DNA from: Clostridium mobile
Lineage (GTDB): Bacteria; Bacillota; Clostridia; Clostridiales; Clostridiaceae
Reading direction: 5' to 3'
Assembly: GCF_018918285.1 (NCBI RefSeq)
Contig: NZ_JAHLQF010000002.1
Span: forward strand, 1,054,001 to 1,118,000
Length of the DNA: 64,000 nt
Positions 8,545 to 16,965 of this stretch are shown one piece after another. Within the stretch, counting starts at the first letter, position 1. Each line of letters starts with the position of its first letter. A model generated the notes under the pieces. That model ran no database searches. It had not been told where the DNA came from and saw only the letters and a program-made list of their open reading frames with translations. The position numbers and the translations under genes were made by a program.

Positions 8545-8937
8545 TTAATAAGTAGTAGCGTCAATTTCCTTGTTGGCTTTTTCGCCTTCAATGGCTATCA
8601 TAAGCCTAAAAGGAAGACACACTACAGTATCTCCAACTTCTGAAATGATTCCTGACTTCACACAAACTTGATCAGGACAATCTGCTTCAGAAATATATAC
8701 ACCATCTTTTGTTGCAACTATTTTATTATAGTGCTGCTTATCAGCTGAATATATTATAAATTCCTCTTCTTTATCTAAAGTTTTAAAATTAATCTCTTTG
8801 ATAACTTTTCCATCTTGCTTAATTACCGCTATTGTATCTTCAGACTTTGTAAAATTTTTATAAAAATAAGTTCCTAAAAATCCTACTACGGTAATAATTA
8901 ATATTACTGAAAAAATTAACTTATCACCTTTCTTCAT
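8545..8937 (-). CDS. NusG domain II-containing membrane-anchored protein
   Basis: 130-residue protein: one N-terminal membrane helix (about residues 7-26) and an exported NusG-II domain (ADKQHYNKIVATKDGVYISEADCPDQVCVKSGIISE in parts), with the conserved CPDQVCVKSG segment. The two cysteines of CPDQVC could form a redox pair or bind a ligand outside the membrane. The start overlaps the apbE stop by 14 bases, so the two are translationally coupled. Function unknown; context points to assembly of Rnf or other flavinylated proteins. Confidence 0.75.
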   Translation of the reverse strand: MKKGDKLIFSVILIITVVGFLGTYFYKNFTKSEDTIAVIKQDGKVIKEINFKTLDKEEEFIIYSADKQHYNKIVATKDGVYISEADCPDQVCVKSGIISEVGDTVVCLPFRLMIAIEGEKANKEIDATTY

Positions 8938-9961
8938 AAATGTACTCCTTATTAGTAATCTTTATTGAATCTTTTAATCCAGAAGTGGTATAAACTTTCT
9001 TATCTTTTGTTACGAATACAGCCTCAACGCCTTCTAAACCTTCTATTAATCTCATACCTTTATCTAATCCTAATACGAAGACAGAAGTAGATAGGGCATC
9101 TCCGTCTATAGATTTCTCAGAAATTATGGTAGTAGCCATTATTTCATTATTTGATGGATAACCAGTTTTAGTGTCTAATATATGATGATATCTTACTCCA
9201 TTTTGTTCAAAGAATCTTTCATAATTACCAGAGCTAACTACAGATTTATCAGAAGCTTTCACTATAGCAAAGTATCCACCACGGGTCTCTAGTGGATCTT
9301 GAACTCCGATATTCCAGTCTGATCCATCAGTTTTTTTACCAAGAGTTACTACATTTCCACCTAAATTTATGAATGCAGTTTTGACTCCTTCCTCTACCAA
9401 TACCTCTTTGACCTTGTCTGCAGCATAACCTTTAGCAATGGCACCTAAATCTATTCCTTGTCCTTCTCTTTTAAGTTTAACAGATTTACTTTTTTCATCT
9501 ATTTCTATATCTTTATAATTAATTAAACTCAATTTTTCTTTAATTTCCTTTTCCCCCGGAACTCTTGCATGATCTGTTCCTATACCCCAAATATTAACTA
9601 AAGGACCTACAGTTACATCAAATGCACCATCTGACAAGGAAGAGTAGTATAGTGACTTTTTTATGACATTTAAAGTATCATCACTAACTTTTACATAGCT
9701 TTTACCTGAATTTGAATTTATTTGAGAAACTTCGCTATTGGGTTTGCTTGGCGACATTAAGTCATCTATATTTGATATAACATCCATAGCTTTATTAGCT
9801 GCCTTTTCAGCATTTTCACCATATACCTTAAGTTGCACAATGGTACCTAATAGGTAGTTTTCTCTTGTAACATAAGGTTCTTCCTTTGCTACTTTTTGAC
9901 CACAAGAGGTCAATAATAAAAAACTTGACAGTATTATTCCTAAAACGATTTTTTTATTCAT
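8924..9961 (-). CDS. apbE: FAD:protein FMN transferase (ApbE), lipoprotein
   Basis: Transfers FMN from FAD to Thr in (S/T)GAT-type motifs of exported proteins. 345 residues: signal peptide with lipobox LLTSC (Cys20), then the ApbE fold with DDLMSPSKPNSEVSQIN-type N-terminal block, IDLGAIAKGYAADKV (about residues 171-185), INLGGNVVTLG and the C-terminal HHILDTKTGYPS and DGDALSTSVFVLG blocks containing Mg/FAD ligands. The flavinylation motifs of RnfD and RnfG lie on the neighbouring operon, which gives the obvious substrates. First gene of its transcript. Confidence 0.93.
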   Translation of the reverse strand: MNKKIVLGIILSSFLLLTSCGQKVAKEEPYVTRENYLLGTIVQLKVYGENAEKAANKAMDVISNIDDLMSPSKPNSEVSQINSNSGKSYVKVSDDTLNVIKKSLYYSSLSDGAFDVTVGPLVNIWGIGTDHARVPGEKEIKEKLSLINYKDIEIDEKSKSVKLKREGQGIDLGAIAKGYAADKVKEVLVEEGVKTAFINLGGNVVTLGKKTDGSDWNIGVQDPLETRGGYFAIVKASDKSVVSSGNYERFFEQNGVRYHHILDTKTGYPSNNEIMATTIISEKSIDGDALSTSVFVLGLDKGMRLIEGLEGVEAVFVTKDKKVYTTSGLKDSIKITNKEYIYEER

Positions 9962-10134
9962 TTGCTTCCCACCTTATGCGATATGTTGTAGTATGAACCA
10001 TAAACATTACTATTATAACATAATATCTGGTATATTAAATGTAAATGGGTAGATTTTAATAAATTTTTTACTGGTCATTAAGGATAGTACATTATATAAT
10101 GTTTATGTTAACCAAAGAATAAGGAGTGAAATAC

Positions 10135-10791
10135 ATGAGTAATAAAAAGAGTGAACTTAAAGAGTATGCAAAAATCATTAATGAAAAATATGGAGTCAAT
10201 ATTAATGATGATAATTATGCAGATATTCTTTTAAGGGAATTATCATATTCAGCATACCTAAGTGAGTATTTTAAGGAGTATATAAATGAAAACAAAGAAA
10301 AATTGTCATTAGAGTGGGCACATTTAATGTTTTTATTTATACATAGTGTAAAAGAGAAAAATGCTACTTCTGTTGTAGAATATTCTAAAAAGTTAAGAGG
10401 ATATGTTGACAATTACTATGTAGAATACATATTGGGCGATATTGATTTAATGTTTTATGGAGATGTTTTTAAAAGTAAAGATAGGTTCATAAAAGCTCTA
10501 ACATTAAGAGAGAATGATGCAAACGCTTACTATTCACTAGGGTTTATATATAACCTTTTAGGTGTATTTGATAAATCATTAGAGTATTATAATAAAGCTA
10601 TATATTATTATGATAATTCTACAAATCCAAAAGATATTAAGCTTAAATCTCTATACAATGTAGCGGCTTATTATATAACAGTGAACAAAGATCTTGATAG
10701 GGGAGAAGAAATACTAAACTCTTTATTAGAAGAAGAGCCAAATCATGAAAAAGCAATAGAAACACTAAAGAGGCTAAAAGGAGAGATGTAA
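10135..10791 (+). CDS. tetratricopeptide-repeat-like protein of unknown function
   Basis: 218-residue cytoplasmic protein. AAGGAG (10121-10126) places the start at the ATG 10135, not the GTG three codons earlier. The C-terminal half has TPR-like repeats: NAYYSLGFIYNLLGVFDKSLEYYNKAI and a second, NVAAYYITVNKDLDRGEEILNSLLEEEPNHEKAIETL, typical of protein-protein interaction scaffolds. The N-terminal 100 residues are helical and unassigned. It is first in a tight four-gene set ahead of an unknown gene, a NUDIX hydrolase and a PpaX-like phosphatase. Confidence 0.7.
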   Translation: MSNKKSELKEYAKIINEKYGVNINDDNYADILLRELSYSAYLSEYFKEYINENKEKLSLEWAHLMFLFIHSVKEKNATSVVEYSKKLRGYVDNYYVEYILGDIDLMFYGDVFKSKDRFIKALTLRENDANAYYSLGFIYNLLGVFDKSLEYYNKAIYYYDNSTNPKDIKLKSLYNVAAYYITVNKDLDRGEEILNSLLEEEPNHEKAIETLKRLKGEM

Positions 10792-10792
10792 G

Positions 10793-11479
10793 ATGATCAT
10801 AAATAAAAAAGATAATAATGTATGGTTTCCAACTCAATTAGCAGCTGTGAAGCTATTTTTGATTCAAATAGAGTGTTCTATAAATGAAAGTTATAAGGAG
10901 CTTGAAGGTAAAACTCTTTATGAATATACAATAATAAACAAAAATGAGTCTGGTGTGCTAAAAGTGCTTCCGGGATTAAGAAATTCACCTATACTAGAAG
11001 AGTATAAGAAAATGCTACCATTAGATAGTTTAGAATTTTTATATCAAGCAGTTTATAAAAAAACTGGTGGATTATTAAACATATTGCATGGTGAAACAAA
11101 AGAGACTATGGATAGTCAGCTGAAAAATTTAAAGAATAATAAGGATATGAATAAAGCTATAGAGGAATGGAAGGGCATTAAATCCGAACTTTGGAGTGGA
11201 TTGCCTCCTAAATTAGTTTGGGCAGGTGGAGGTAAAATAGAAAAAGAATTAATATTTGATTTTTGTAATAAACTTACTAATATTATGGGAAATCAAAAAT
11301 TTTACTCTCAAGGAAGTGCAATAATTAAATCAATGGAATATTTAAGAGCTTGGCAATTAACACAAAACCCAATTTGCAATGATACTCCAATGAATGCTAT
11401 CATTAAAGAAAGAGAAGAAATATATAATAGAAAAGTTAAATTTTTAAAAGATATGAACATTCAGTGTGACTTTTTTTAA
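10793..11479 (+). CDS. hypothetical protein, 228 aa
   Basis: I do not recognise this protein. It is 228 residues, soluble, mixed charge, with no signal peptide or membrane helix. Noticeable are a LPPKLVWAGGGKIEKELI segment near residue 140 and a highly charged C-terminal helix ending in CDFF. The ATG is two bases after the stop of the TPR gene, and a NUDIX hydrolase follows 20 bases later, so it is co-transcribed. Its role may relate to the TPR partner; nothing in the sequence says more. Confidence 0.6.
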   Translation: MIINKKDNNVWFPTQLAAVKLFLIQIECSINESYKELEGKTLYEYTIINKNESGVLKVLPGLRNSPILEEYKKMLPLDSLEFLYQAVYKKTGGLLNILHGETKETMDSQLKNLKNNKDMNKAIEEWKGIKSELWSGLPPKLVWAGGGKIEKELIFDFCNKLTNIMGNQKFYSQGSAIIKSMEYLRAWQLTQNPICNDTPMNAIIKEREEIYNRKVKFLKDMNIQCDFF

Positions 11480-11498
11480 AAGATAATGGAGGGTTGAT

Positions 11499-12008
11499 AT
11501 GGAAGGGAAGCTATTATATGATGGATGGTTAAAGCTATTTAAAAAAAGAGTAGGGGACAGAGAGTATGAAATAGTGAAAAACCATGATGCAGTATCAGCA
11601 CTAGTAATAAATGAATTTGATGAAATACTTTTAGTGAAACAATTTAGGCCTTCTATAATGAAAGAGACTTTAGAAATACCGGCGGGAATTATTGATGTAG
11701 AAGGAGAAAGTATAGAAGATTGTTTAATAAGAGAATTGTGGGAAGAAACGGCGCTAGTGATAGAGAAAAATGATATATCTAAAATCATAAGCTATAAACC
11801 TATATTAGGCTTTAGTTCAAGCACCATGCATATGTTTAAAGTAAAAATAAGTAAAGCTTCTTTCATACCTGAAAATATAAGAGATGAAGATGTATTAGAT
11901 GGTAGATGGGTTACTATTGATGAATTGGAAGACTTAATAAAAAAAGAAATAATAGTAGACGATAAAACCATAATGGCCTTTTATTATTTTAAAAGTTCAA
12001 ATACGTAA
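11499..12008 (+). CDS. NUDIX hydrolase, ADP-ribose pyrophosphatase type
   Basis: 169 residues. Probably hydrolyses ADP-ribose or a similar nucleoside diphosphate derivative. The Nudix helix is clear: GIIDVEGES-IEDCLIRELWEETAL, with REL-EE metal-binding residues around positions 79-84. Compared with G-x5-E-x7-REUXEEXGU there is one extra residue between Gly and Glu and Ala replaces the last Gly. LLVKQFRP upstream and VDDKTIMAFYYF at the end fit ADP-ribose pyrophosphatases. RBS GGAGG; 20 bases after the previous gene, 10 before the next. Confidence 0.8.
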   Translation: MEGKLLYDGWLKLFKKRVGDREYEIVKNHDAVSALVINEFDEILLVKQFRPSIMKETLEIPAGIIDVEGESIEDCLIRELWEETALVIEKNDISKIISYKPILGFSSSTMHMFKVKISKASFIPENIRDEDVLDGRWVTIDELEDLIKKEIIVDDKTIMAFYYFKSSNT

Positions 12009-12018
12009 GGAGGATTTT

Positions 12019-12666
12019 ATGATTAAAGCTATATTATTTGATTTAGATGGAACCTTAGTTGATACTAATGATTTAATTTTAGAAACTTTTAAGTATGTTT
12101 TTACAAACCATCTAAATATAGAAATAGATGATAAGGAGATAATTAATACCTTTGGAGAGCCATTAATGGGTGTTTTAGAGAGATATGGCAAAGAAAGAGC
12201 GGAGGAATTATATCAAGCTTATATAACCTATAATGAAGAGGTACACGATAGCTTAACAAAATCTATAGACGGAGTAGAAGAAGGATTAAAGCTCCTTAAA
12301 GAAACAGGATTGAAAATAGGGGTAGTTACTTCTAAAAGAAGAGCAGCTGCTCTTCGAGGCCTAAGGTTATTTGATTTAGAAAAATTTATGGACGTAATAG
12401 TAACTCCAGAGGATACTAAAATGCATAAACCACATGGGGAACCTGTATTAAAGGCTTGCGAGTTGTTAGGTATTTCACCAGAATACGCTCTAATGGTAGG
12501 AGATAGCCATAATGATATACTATGTGGACAAAATGCTAATGCAAAAACCTGTTTGGTAAAGTATACTGCTCTTTCTGTAGAGGAAATTTTAAGGCATAAA
12601 CCTGATTATGTAGTGGATTCAGTAATAGACATTTATAATATAGTTAAAGATAAAAAAATCTGTTGA
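12019..12666 (+). CDS. ppaX: HAD family hydrolase, PpaX-like pyrophosphatase
   Basis: 215 residues, the usual PpaX length (216 in Bacillus). HAD motif I FDLDGTLVDT (Asp8 and Asp10), motif II VVTSKR, motif III Lys near MHKPHGEPV and motif IV MVGDSHNDI are all present, with an alpha-helical cap between I and II. PpaX hydrolyses pyrophosphate, including that released by HPr kinase; a phosphoglycolate phosphatase-like activity cannot be excluded. The last codons lie inside the stem of the terminator. RBS AAGGAGG. Confidence 0.78.
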   Translation: MIKAILFDLDGTLVDTNDLILETFKYVFTNHLNIEIDDKEIINTFGEPLMGVLERYGKERAEELYQAYITYNEEVHDSLTKSIDGVEEGLKLLKETGLKIGVVTSKRRAAALRGLRLFDLEKFMDVIVTPEDTKMHKPHGEPVLKACELLGISPEYALMVGDSHNDILCGQNANAKTCLVKYTALSVEEILRHKPDYVVDSVIDIYNIVKDKKIC

Positions 12667-12687
12667 GTTTTCTCAACAGATTTTTTA
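12653..12687. terminator. bidirectional terminator overlapping the ppaX stop
   Basis: 15-bp perfect stem (12653-12667 with 12672-12686) and a TTTT loop; A6 on one side and T6 on the other are part of the stem. It lies between convergent ppaX and the GerMN lipoprotein gene and includes the ppaX stop codon. Confidence 0.85.
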
Positions 12688-12690
12688 GTG

Positions 12691-13758
12691 TTATTTTTTA
12701 TACTCTTTCACATTTTCATAATCAACCTTTATAGGTTCATTTTCTTTCATAGATATATGTCCAGAAGAATATGGTTTTCCATCTAAAGTAATTATAGCTT
12801 TATCTACATTATAGTAGTTTCCTAATGTATTGCTTATACATTTTAATAAAGCCATCTCATAACCAGCGCCAGCATTTATTTCTTTAACAAAGTTGCTTGA
12901 TAAATCTATTCTAGCTGTATTTGTGTTACTATCTAGATATATTTTATTAATTGAAACTTCATCTCCAATTAACTTGCTAATATTTGTATCTAAATTTTTC
13001 TTAAGTTCTTTTTCGAAAACTGATTTAACATCTTCATTTGTATTAAACTCTAGTGTTTTATTAGTAAAATATATTTTATCCTCAGCGTAATCGGAGTAAT
13101 AGAATTTTACTGTTTGGGTTACTGGAACATTTTCTTCTATGGATTCTAAAGTTGTAATAACTTCCATATCTTTTGCTTTATATATACTCTTTACCAATCC
13201 TTTATTCAATACATAGTAGTCATGAGAAGTATAATCTGCATTTTCTGTTGTAACTTCTAGTGCTTTAAACTTTCCTGCAGGAGTTTCTACTTCCTTTTCT
13301 GTATCAGAAATAAATCTTTTACTTCCATTTGGTAATGACCAAGTTGTTCCCTTTATCAAAGGCTCTTTTAATAAAACTTCATAATCTTTGTTTTCTATAT
13401 CAATTATACTATCTCTATGATAATATTCTCCCTTAGAAGTTATAAGCCTTAGCTCTCCATCTTTTATTTCCATAACCTGGACTGAAGTGGTACCAGGATT
13501 AACAACTCTTAGCTGAACTTTATTGCCTCTTATATAATCAGTAAATACTGTCTTTTCAGCAAATTCATTTCCAGTACCTTTATATTTTATTTTAATATTT
13601 TCTTTAAATGGGTAATAGTCTTTAATAGTGTAAGTGATAGTTCCTTTATCTGAGGTTTCAGGTTTTTTATTATCACCATTATTCTTTCCTTTACCACAAC
13701 CAACTAACAATAAAGTTGGTATTAAAAAAATTGATAAAATTCTTTTTATGTTTTTCAT
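12691..13758 (-). CDS. GerMN domain lipoprotein
   Basis: 355 residues with a lipoprotein signal (LLVGC, Cys at about residue 21), a Gly/Asn/Lys-rich linker, a central beta-rich region (about 45-210) and a C-terminal GerMN domain (about 215-340: TVKFYYSDYAEDKIYF, ISLNKIYLDSNTNTARIDLSSNFV-like core, CISNTLGNYYNVDKAIITLDGKP). GerMN is found in spore germination protein GerM and in lipoprotein LpqB. It is probably anchored to the membrane outer face or a spore membrane. Monocistronic, with AAGGAGG before ATG 13758. Confidence 0.8.
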   Translation of the reverse strand: MKNIKRILSIFLIPTLLLVGCGKGKNNGDNKKPETSDKGTITYTIKDYYPFKENIKIKYKGTGNEFAEKTVFTDYIRGNKVQLRVVNPGTTSVQVMEIKDGELRLITSKGEYYHRDSIIDIENKDYEVLLKEPLIKGTTWSLPNGSKRFISDTEKEVETPAGKFKALEVTTENADYTSHDYYVLNKGLVKSIYKAKDMEVITTLESIEENVPVTQTVKFYYSDYAEDKIYFTNKTLEFNTNEDVKSVFEKELKKNLDTNISKLIGDEVSINKIYLDSNTNTARIDLSSNFVKEINAGAGYEMALLKCISNTLGNYYNVDKAIITLDGKPYSSGHISMKENEPIKVDYENVKEYKK

Positions 13759-13821
13759 ACTAATCAGCCTCCTTATATTAGATAGTACGATAATTTAGAT
13801 ATATAAGTTATATTATATTAG

Positions 13822-13861
13822 AAAATAAATATGGACAGCTTCAGGGCTATCCATATTTATT
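13822..13861 (-). terminator. terminator of the threonine aldolase gene
   Basis: Long AT-rich inverted repeat (left AAATAAATATGGA-AGC, right GCT-TCCATATTTATTT) with a short loop, immediately downstream of the ltaE stop on the minus strand. Confidence 0.7.
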
Positions 13862-14884
13862 TTATGACAATATACTTTTTAGGCTATTCACTATATAATC
13901 TACATTATCTCTTGAAATCCAGTAATGAACTACAAATCTCCACTCTCCATCTTCAGTAGGATTTATTTTTATTCCTCTCTGAAGCATTTCATTAACTATA
14001 ATGCTATCATCCAAAGCTGTATCTATGGTAAAGAATACCATACTTATGTGAATATCGTCAAGCCTTACCTTTACTCCTGGTATTGTTGATAGTTCTTTAC
14101 CTAAATATAGGGCGTTTTCATGATCTTGTTTTAGATTTTCTATCATATCATTTAAAGCAACTAATCCGGCAGAGGCTAATATACCTGCTTGTCTTAATCC
14201 GCCACCCATAAGTTTTCTCTTTTTTCGAGCCTTATCTATAAATTCTTTACTACCTGCCAACACGGATCCAACTGGAGCGCATAAACCCTTTGACAGAGCA
14301 AACATAACAGAGTCGCAATATTTAGTAATTTCATAGGCTTGAACGTTTAAATATGTAGCTGCATTAAACAAGCGTGCGCCGTCCAAATGCACAGGTATAT
14401 TGTGAGCATTAGCTATGTTATAAATTTCTTTCATATTTTCTAATGGAATTACTCTTCCGTTTGAATATGCATTCTCAACACATATTAATCCTGTTTCAGG
14501 AAAGTGAATATCTACTCCTCTAATTTTGCTTTCTGTTTCTTTTGGGTCTAATTGTCCTTTATCTGTTCTTACAGGTCTTAGTTGTACTCCAGCAATAACA
14601 GATGATGCACCTACTTCATGCATTATTATGTGGCAATCCTCCCCTAATATAACTTCATTTCCCCTTTGACAGTGAGTGAATAATGCCAACTGATTACCAA
14701 AAGTGCCGCTAGGAACAAATAGTGCTGCTTCTTTTCCAGTAATTTTAGCAGATAATTCTTCTAACTGGTTTACTGTAGGATCATCTCCATAAACGTCATC
14801 TCCAACTTCTGCTTCAAACATAGCTTTTCTCATAGCTTCTGTTGGTTGAGTTACAGTATCACTTCTTAAATCAATAAACTTCAT
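13862..14884 (-). CDS. ltaE: low-specificity L-threonine aldolase
   Basis: PLP enzyme cleaving L-threonine or allo-threonine to glycine and acetaldehyde. 340 residues, normal for the family. DLRSDTVTQPT at the N-terminus, GDDVYGDDPTVN, VPSGTFGNQLAL, HLDGARLFNAA (PLP-pyridine Asp) and MFALSKGLCAPVGS with the Schiff-base Lys are all present. RBS AAAGGGGG before ATG 14884. Monocistronic and divergent from prkA; supplies glycine or degrades threonine. Confidence 0.93.
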   Translation of the reverse strand: MKFIDLRSDTVTQPTEAMRKAMFEAEVGDDVYGDDPTVNQLEELSAKITGKEAALFVPSGTFGNQLALFTHCQRGNEVILGEDCHIIMHEVGASSVIAGVQLRPVRTDKGQLDPKETESKIRGVDIHFPETGLICVENAYSNGRVIPLENMKEIYNIANAHNIPVHLDGARLFNAATYLNVQAYEITKYCDSVMFALSKGLCAPVGSVLAGSKEFIDKARKKRKLMGGGLRQAGILASAGLVALNDMIENLKQDHENALYLGKELSTIPGVKVRLDDIHISMVFFTIDTALDDSIIVNEMLQRGIKINPTEDGEWRFVVHYWISRDNVDYIVNSLKSILS

Positions 14885-15038
14885 AACAATATCCCCCTTT
14901 AGAATATATTAATTTTATTATAATGCCAAAGAGGTGTAAATTAAAAGGGTAAAATTGATTTGTTCTAAATTAGGTAAAAATATAATATAAATACAATAAA
15001 AATATAAGGGGATATTATGAACATCTATGGAGGTAAGT

Positions 15039-16961
15039 ATGAATTTTAAAGAATTAATAGAAATAGATAGAAAAAAAAGAAAAACTGAGGATTTCCAGTG
15101 TACCTTTTTACACTATCTAGAAATAGTAAAAAGTAATCCTGACATATGTAAGCTATCCCATAAAAGAATTTACGATATTATTCTAGAAGATGAATTTGAA
15201 GTATTAGATACTGAGGAAAATTTAAGATTAAGAAAAATTTATGGAAACGAAGTATTAAAAAAATATAATTTTTTTAGTAAAGACTTTTTTGGTATAGATA
15301 AAACATTAATGAAGATCATGAATTATTTTTACTCAGCTTCCATGAAAGGGGAAGAATCAAGACAAGTATTATATTTAGTAGGACCTGTAGGTTCAGGAAA
15401 GTCTTCTATAGTTGAATGTATTAAAAAAGCTCTAGAAAAAAGTGAGGATATCTATGTATTAAAAGGATGTCCCATGAGAGAAGAGCCACTACATTTAATT
15501 CCTAAGCATTTAAGGGGAGAATTTGAAAAAATATTAGGAGTAAAAATAGAGGGGGACTTATGTCCAGTTTGTAAATATAGATTAAAGGAAGAATATAATG
15601 GGGAATACGAAAGATTTATGGTAGAGAAATCTGGTTTTTCTATTAGATCAAGAAAGGGCATAGGAATAGTGCCACCTGTAGATCCAAATAATCAAGATGC
15701 ATCAGCATTGGTGGGGGCTGTAGATATATCAAAAATGGATTTATATCCAGAAGACGATCCAAGAGTTCTTTCATTAAATGGAGCTTTCAATGTGAGCAAT
15801 AGGGGATTGGTTGAATTTATAGAAGTATTCAAAAATGATGTGGAATATCTTCATTCAATAATAACAGCTACCCAAGAAAAATCTATTCCATCTCCAGGAA
15901 AAGCAGCAATGATATATTTTGATGGAGTAATTATCGCTCATTCTAATGAAGCAGAATGGAATAAGTTTAAAGGGGACCATACCAATGAAGCTATATTAGA
16001 TAGAATAGTAAGAATAGAAGTGCCTTATTGTTTAGAGTTAAATGAAGAGAAAAAAATATATGAAAAAATATTAAAGAATAGCAATTTTAATGTTCATATA
16101 GCACCACATACTATAGATGTTGCGGCTATGTTTGCTATTTTAACTAGACTATCTCCATCCGTGAAAGTAGATTTATTAACTAAGCTTAGAATATATAATG
16201 GAGAAGATATTATTGACAAGGGCGGAACAAAAAGAATTGATATTTTAGAATTAAAAGAGGAAAGCGGCATTAAAGAAGGAATGAGTGGAATATCCACAAG
16301 GTTTATTATAAAAGCTATAGATAATGCTATATGTGAATGTAAAAATAGCTGTATTAATCCCTTAAGCATTATAGAAAGTTTAATAAAATCTATAAAAGAT
16401 TTAGATATAGCAGAAGAGGACAAGAAGAGATATCTTTCATTTATACAAGATATAATTAGAAAAGAATATAACAAAATACTAGAGAATGAAATTAATATGG
16501 CTTTCATACAAGGATTTAAAGAAGGGGCGGAAACACTTTTTAATAATTATCTAGATAATGCAGAAGCCTATGTAAATAACAGTAAAATAAAAGATAGTAT
16601 AACGGGAGAGGAATTAGAGCCTGATGAAAAATTTATGAGAAGTATAGAAGAGAAAATTGGAGTATCGGAAAGCTCTTCTAAAGGGTTTAGGATGGATGTA
16701 ACTTCGTACATGCTATATTTATTAAGAAAGGGAGGAAAAATAGATTACACCTGCTATGAGCCATTAAAGGAGGCTATAGAAAAGAAGTTAACTTTTTCGG
16801 CAAGGGAAATTTCCAGGATAATAACCAAATCAAAAATTAGAGATAAAGAACAAAATGAAAAATATAATAGTATGCTAAAGGAAATGGAGCAGAATGGATA
16901 TTGTACTCATTGTTGCGAAATGGTGTTGAACTATGCCGCTAATAATCTATGGAAGGATTGA
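15039..16961 (+). CDS. prkA: PrkA family serine protein kinase / AAA+ protein
   Basis: 640 residues, the PrkA/YeaG length. The start is ATG 15039, five bases after GGAGG; an in-frame ATG at 15027 overlaps that ribosome site. The P-loop GPVGSGKS lies near residue 107 in the AAA-like PrkA domain; the C-terminal third is the PrkA kinase-like region (from about 400). In Bacillus PrkA is sporulation-associated and SigE-dependent. It heads prkA-yhbH-spoVR, equivalent to yeaG-yeaH-ycgB in enterobacteria. I could not see a convincing SigE promoter. Confidence 0.93.
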   Translation: MNFKELIEIDRKKRKTEDFQCTFLHYLEIVKSNPDICKLSHKRIYDIILEDEFEVLDTEENLRLRKIYGNEVLKKYNFFSKDFFGIDKTLMKIMNYFYSASMKGEESRQVLYLVGPVGSGKSSIVECIKKALEKSEDIYVLKGCPMREEPLHLIPKHLRGEFEKILGVKIEGDLCPVCKYRLKEEYNGEYERFMVEKSGFSIRSRKGIGIVPPVDPNNQDASALVGAVDISKMDLYPEDDPRVLSLNGAFNVSNRGLVEFIEVFKNDVEYLHSIITATQEKSIPSPGKAAMIYFDGVIIAHSNEAEWNKFKGDHTNEAILDRIVRIEVPYCLELNEEKKIYEKILKNSNFNVHIAPHTIDVAAMFAILTRLSPSVKVDLLTKLRIYNGEDIIDKGGTKRIDILELKEESGIKEGMSGISTRFIIKAIDNAICECKNSCINPLSIIESLIKSIKDLDIAEEDKKRYLSFIQDIIRKEYNKILENEINMAFIQGFKEGAETLFNNYLDNAEAYVNNSKIKDSITGEELEPDEKFMRSIEEKIGVSESSSKGFRMDVTSYMLYLLRKGGKIDYTCYEPLKEAIEKKLTFSAREISRIITKSKIRDKEQNEKYNSMLKEMEQNGYCTHCCEMVLNYAANNLWKD

Positions 16962-16965
16962 CTTT

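Noticed and set aside
14885-15038. SigE promoter upstream of prkA
   Set aside because: AATACAAT resembles a SigE -10, but no matching -35 lies 14-16 bases upstream; not listed as a feature.
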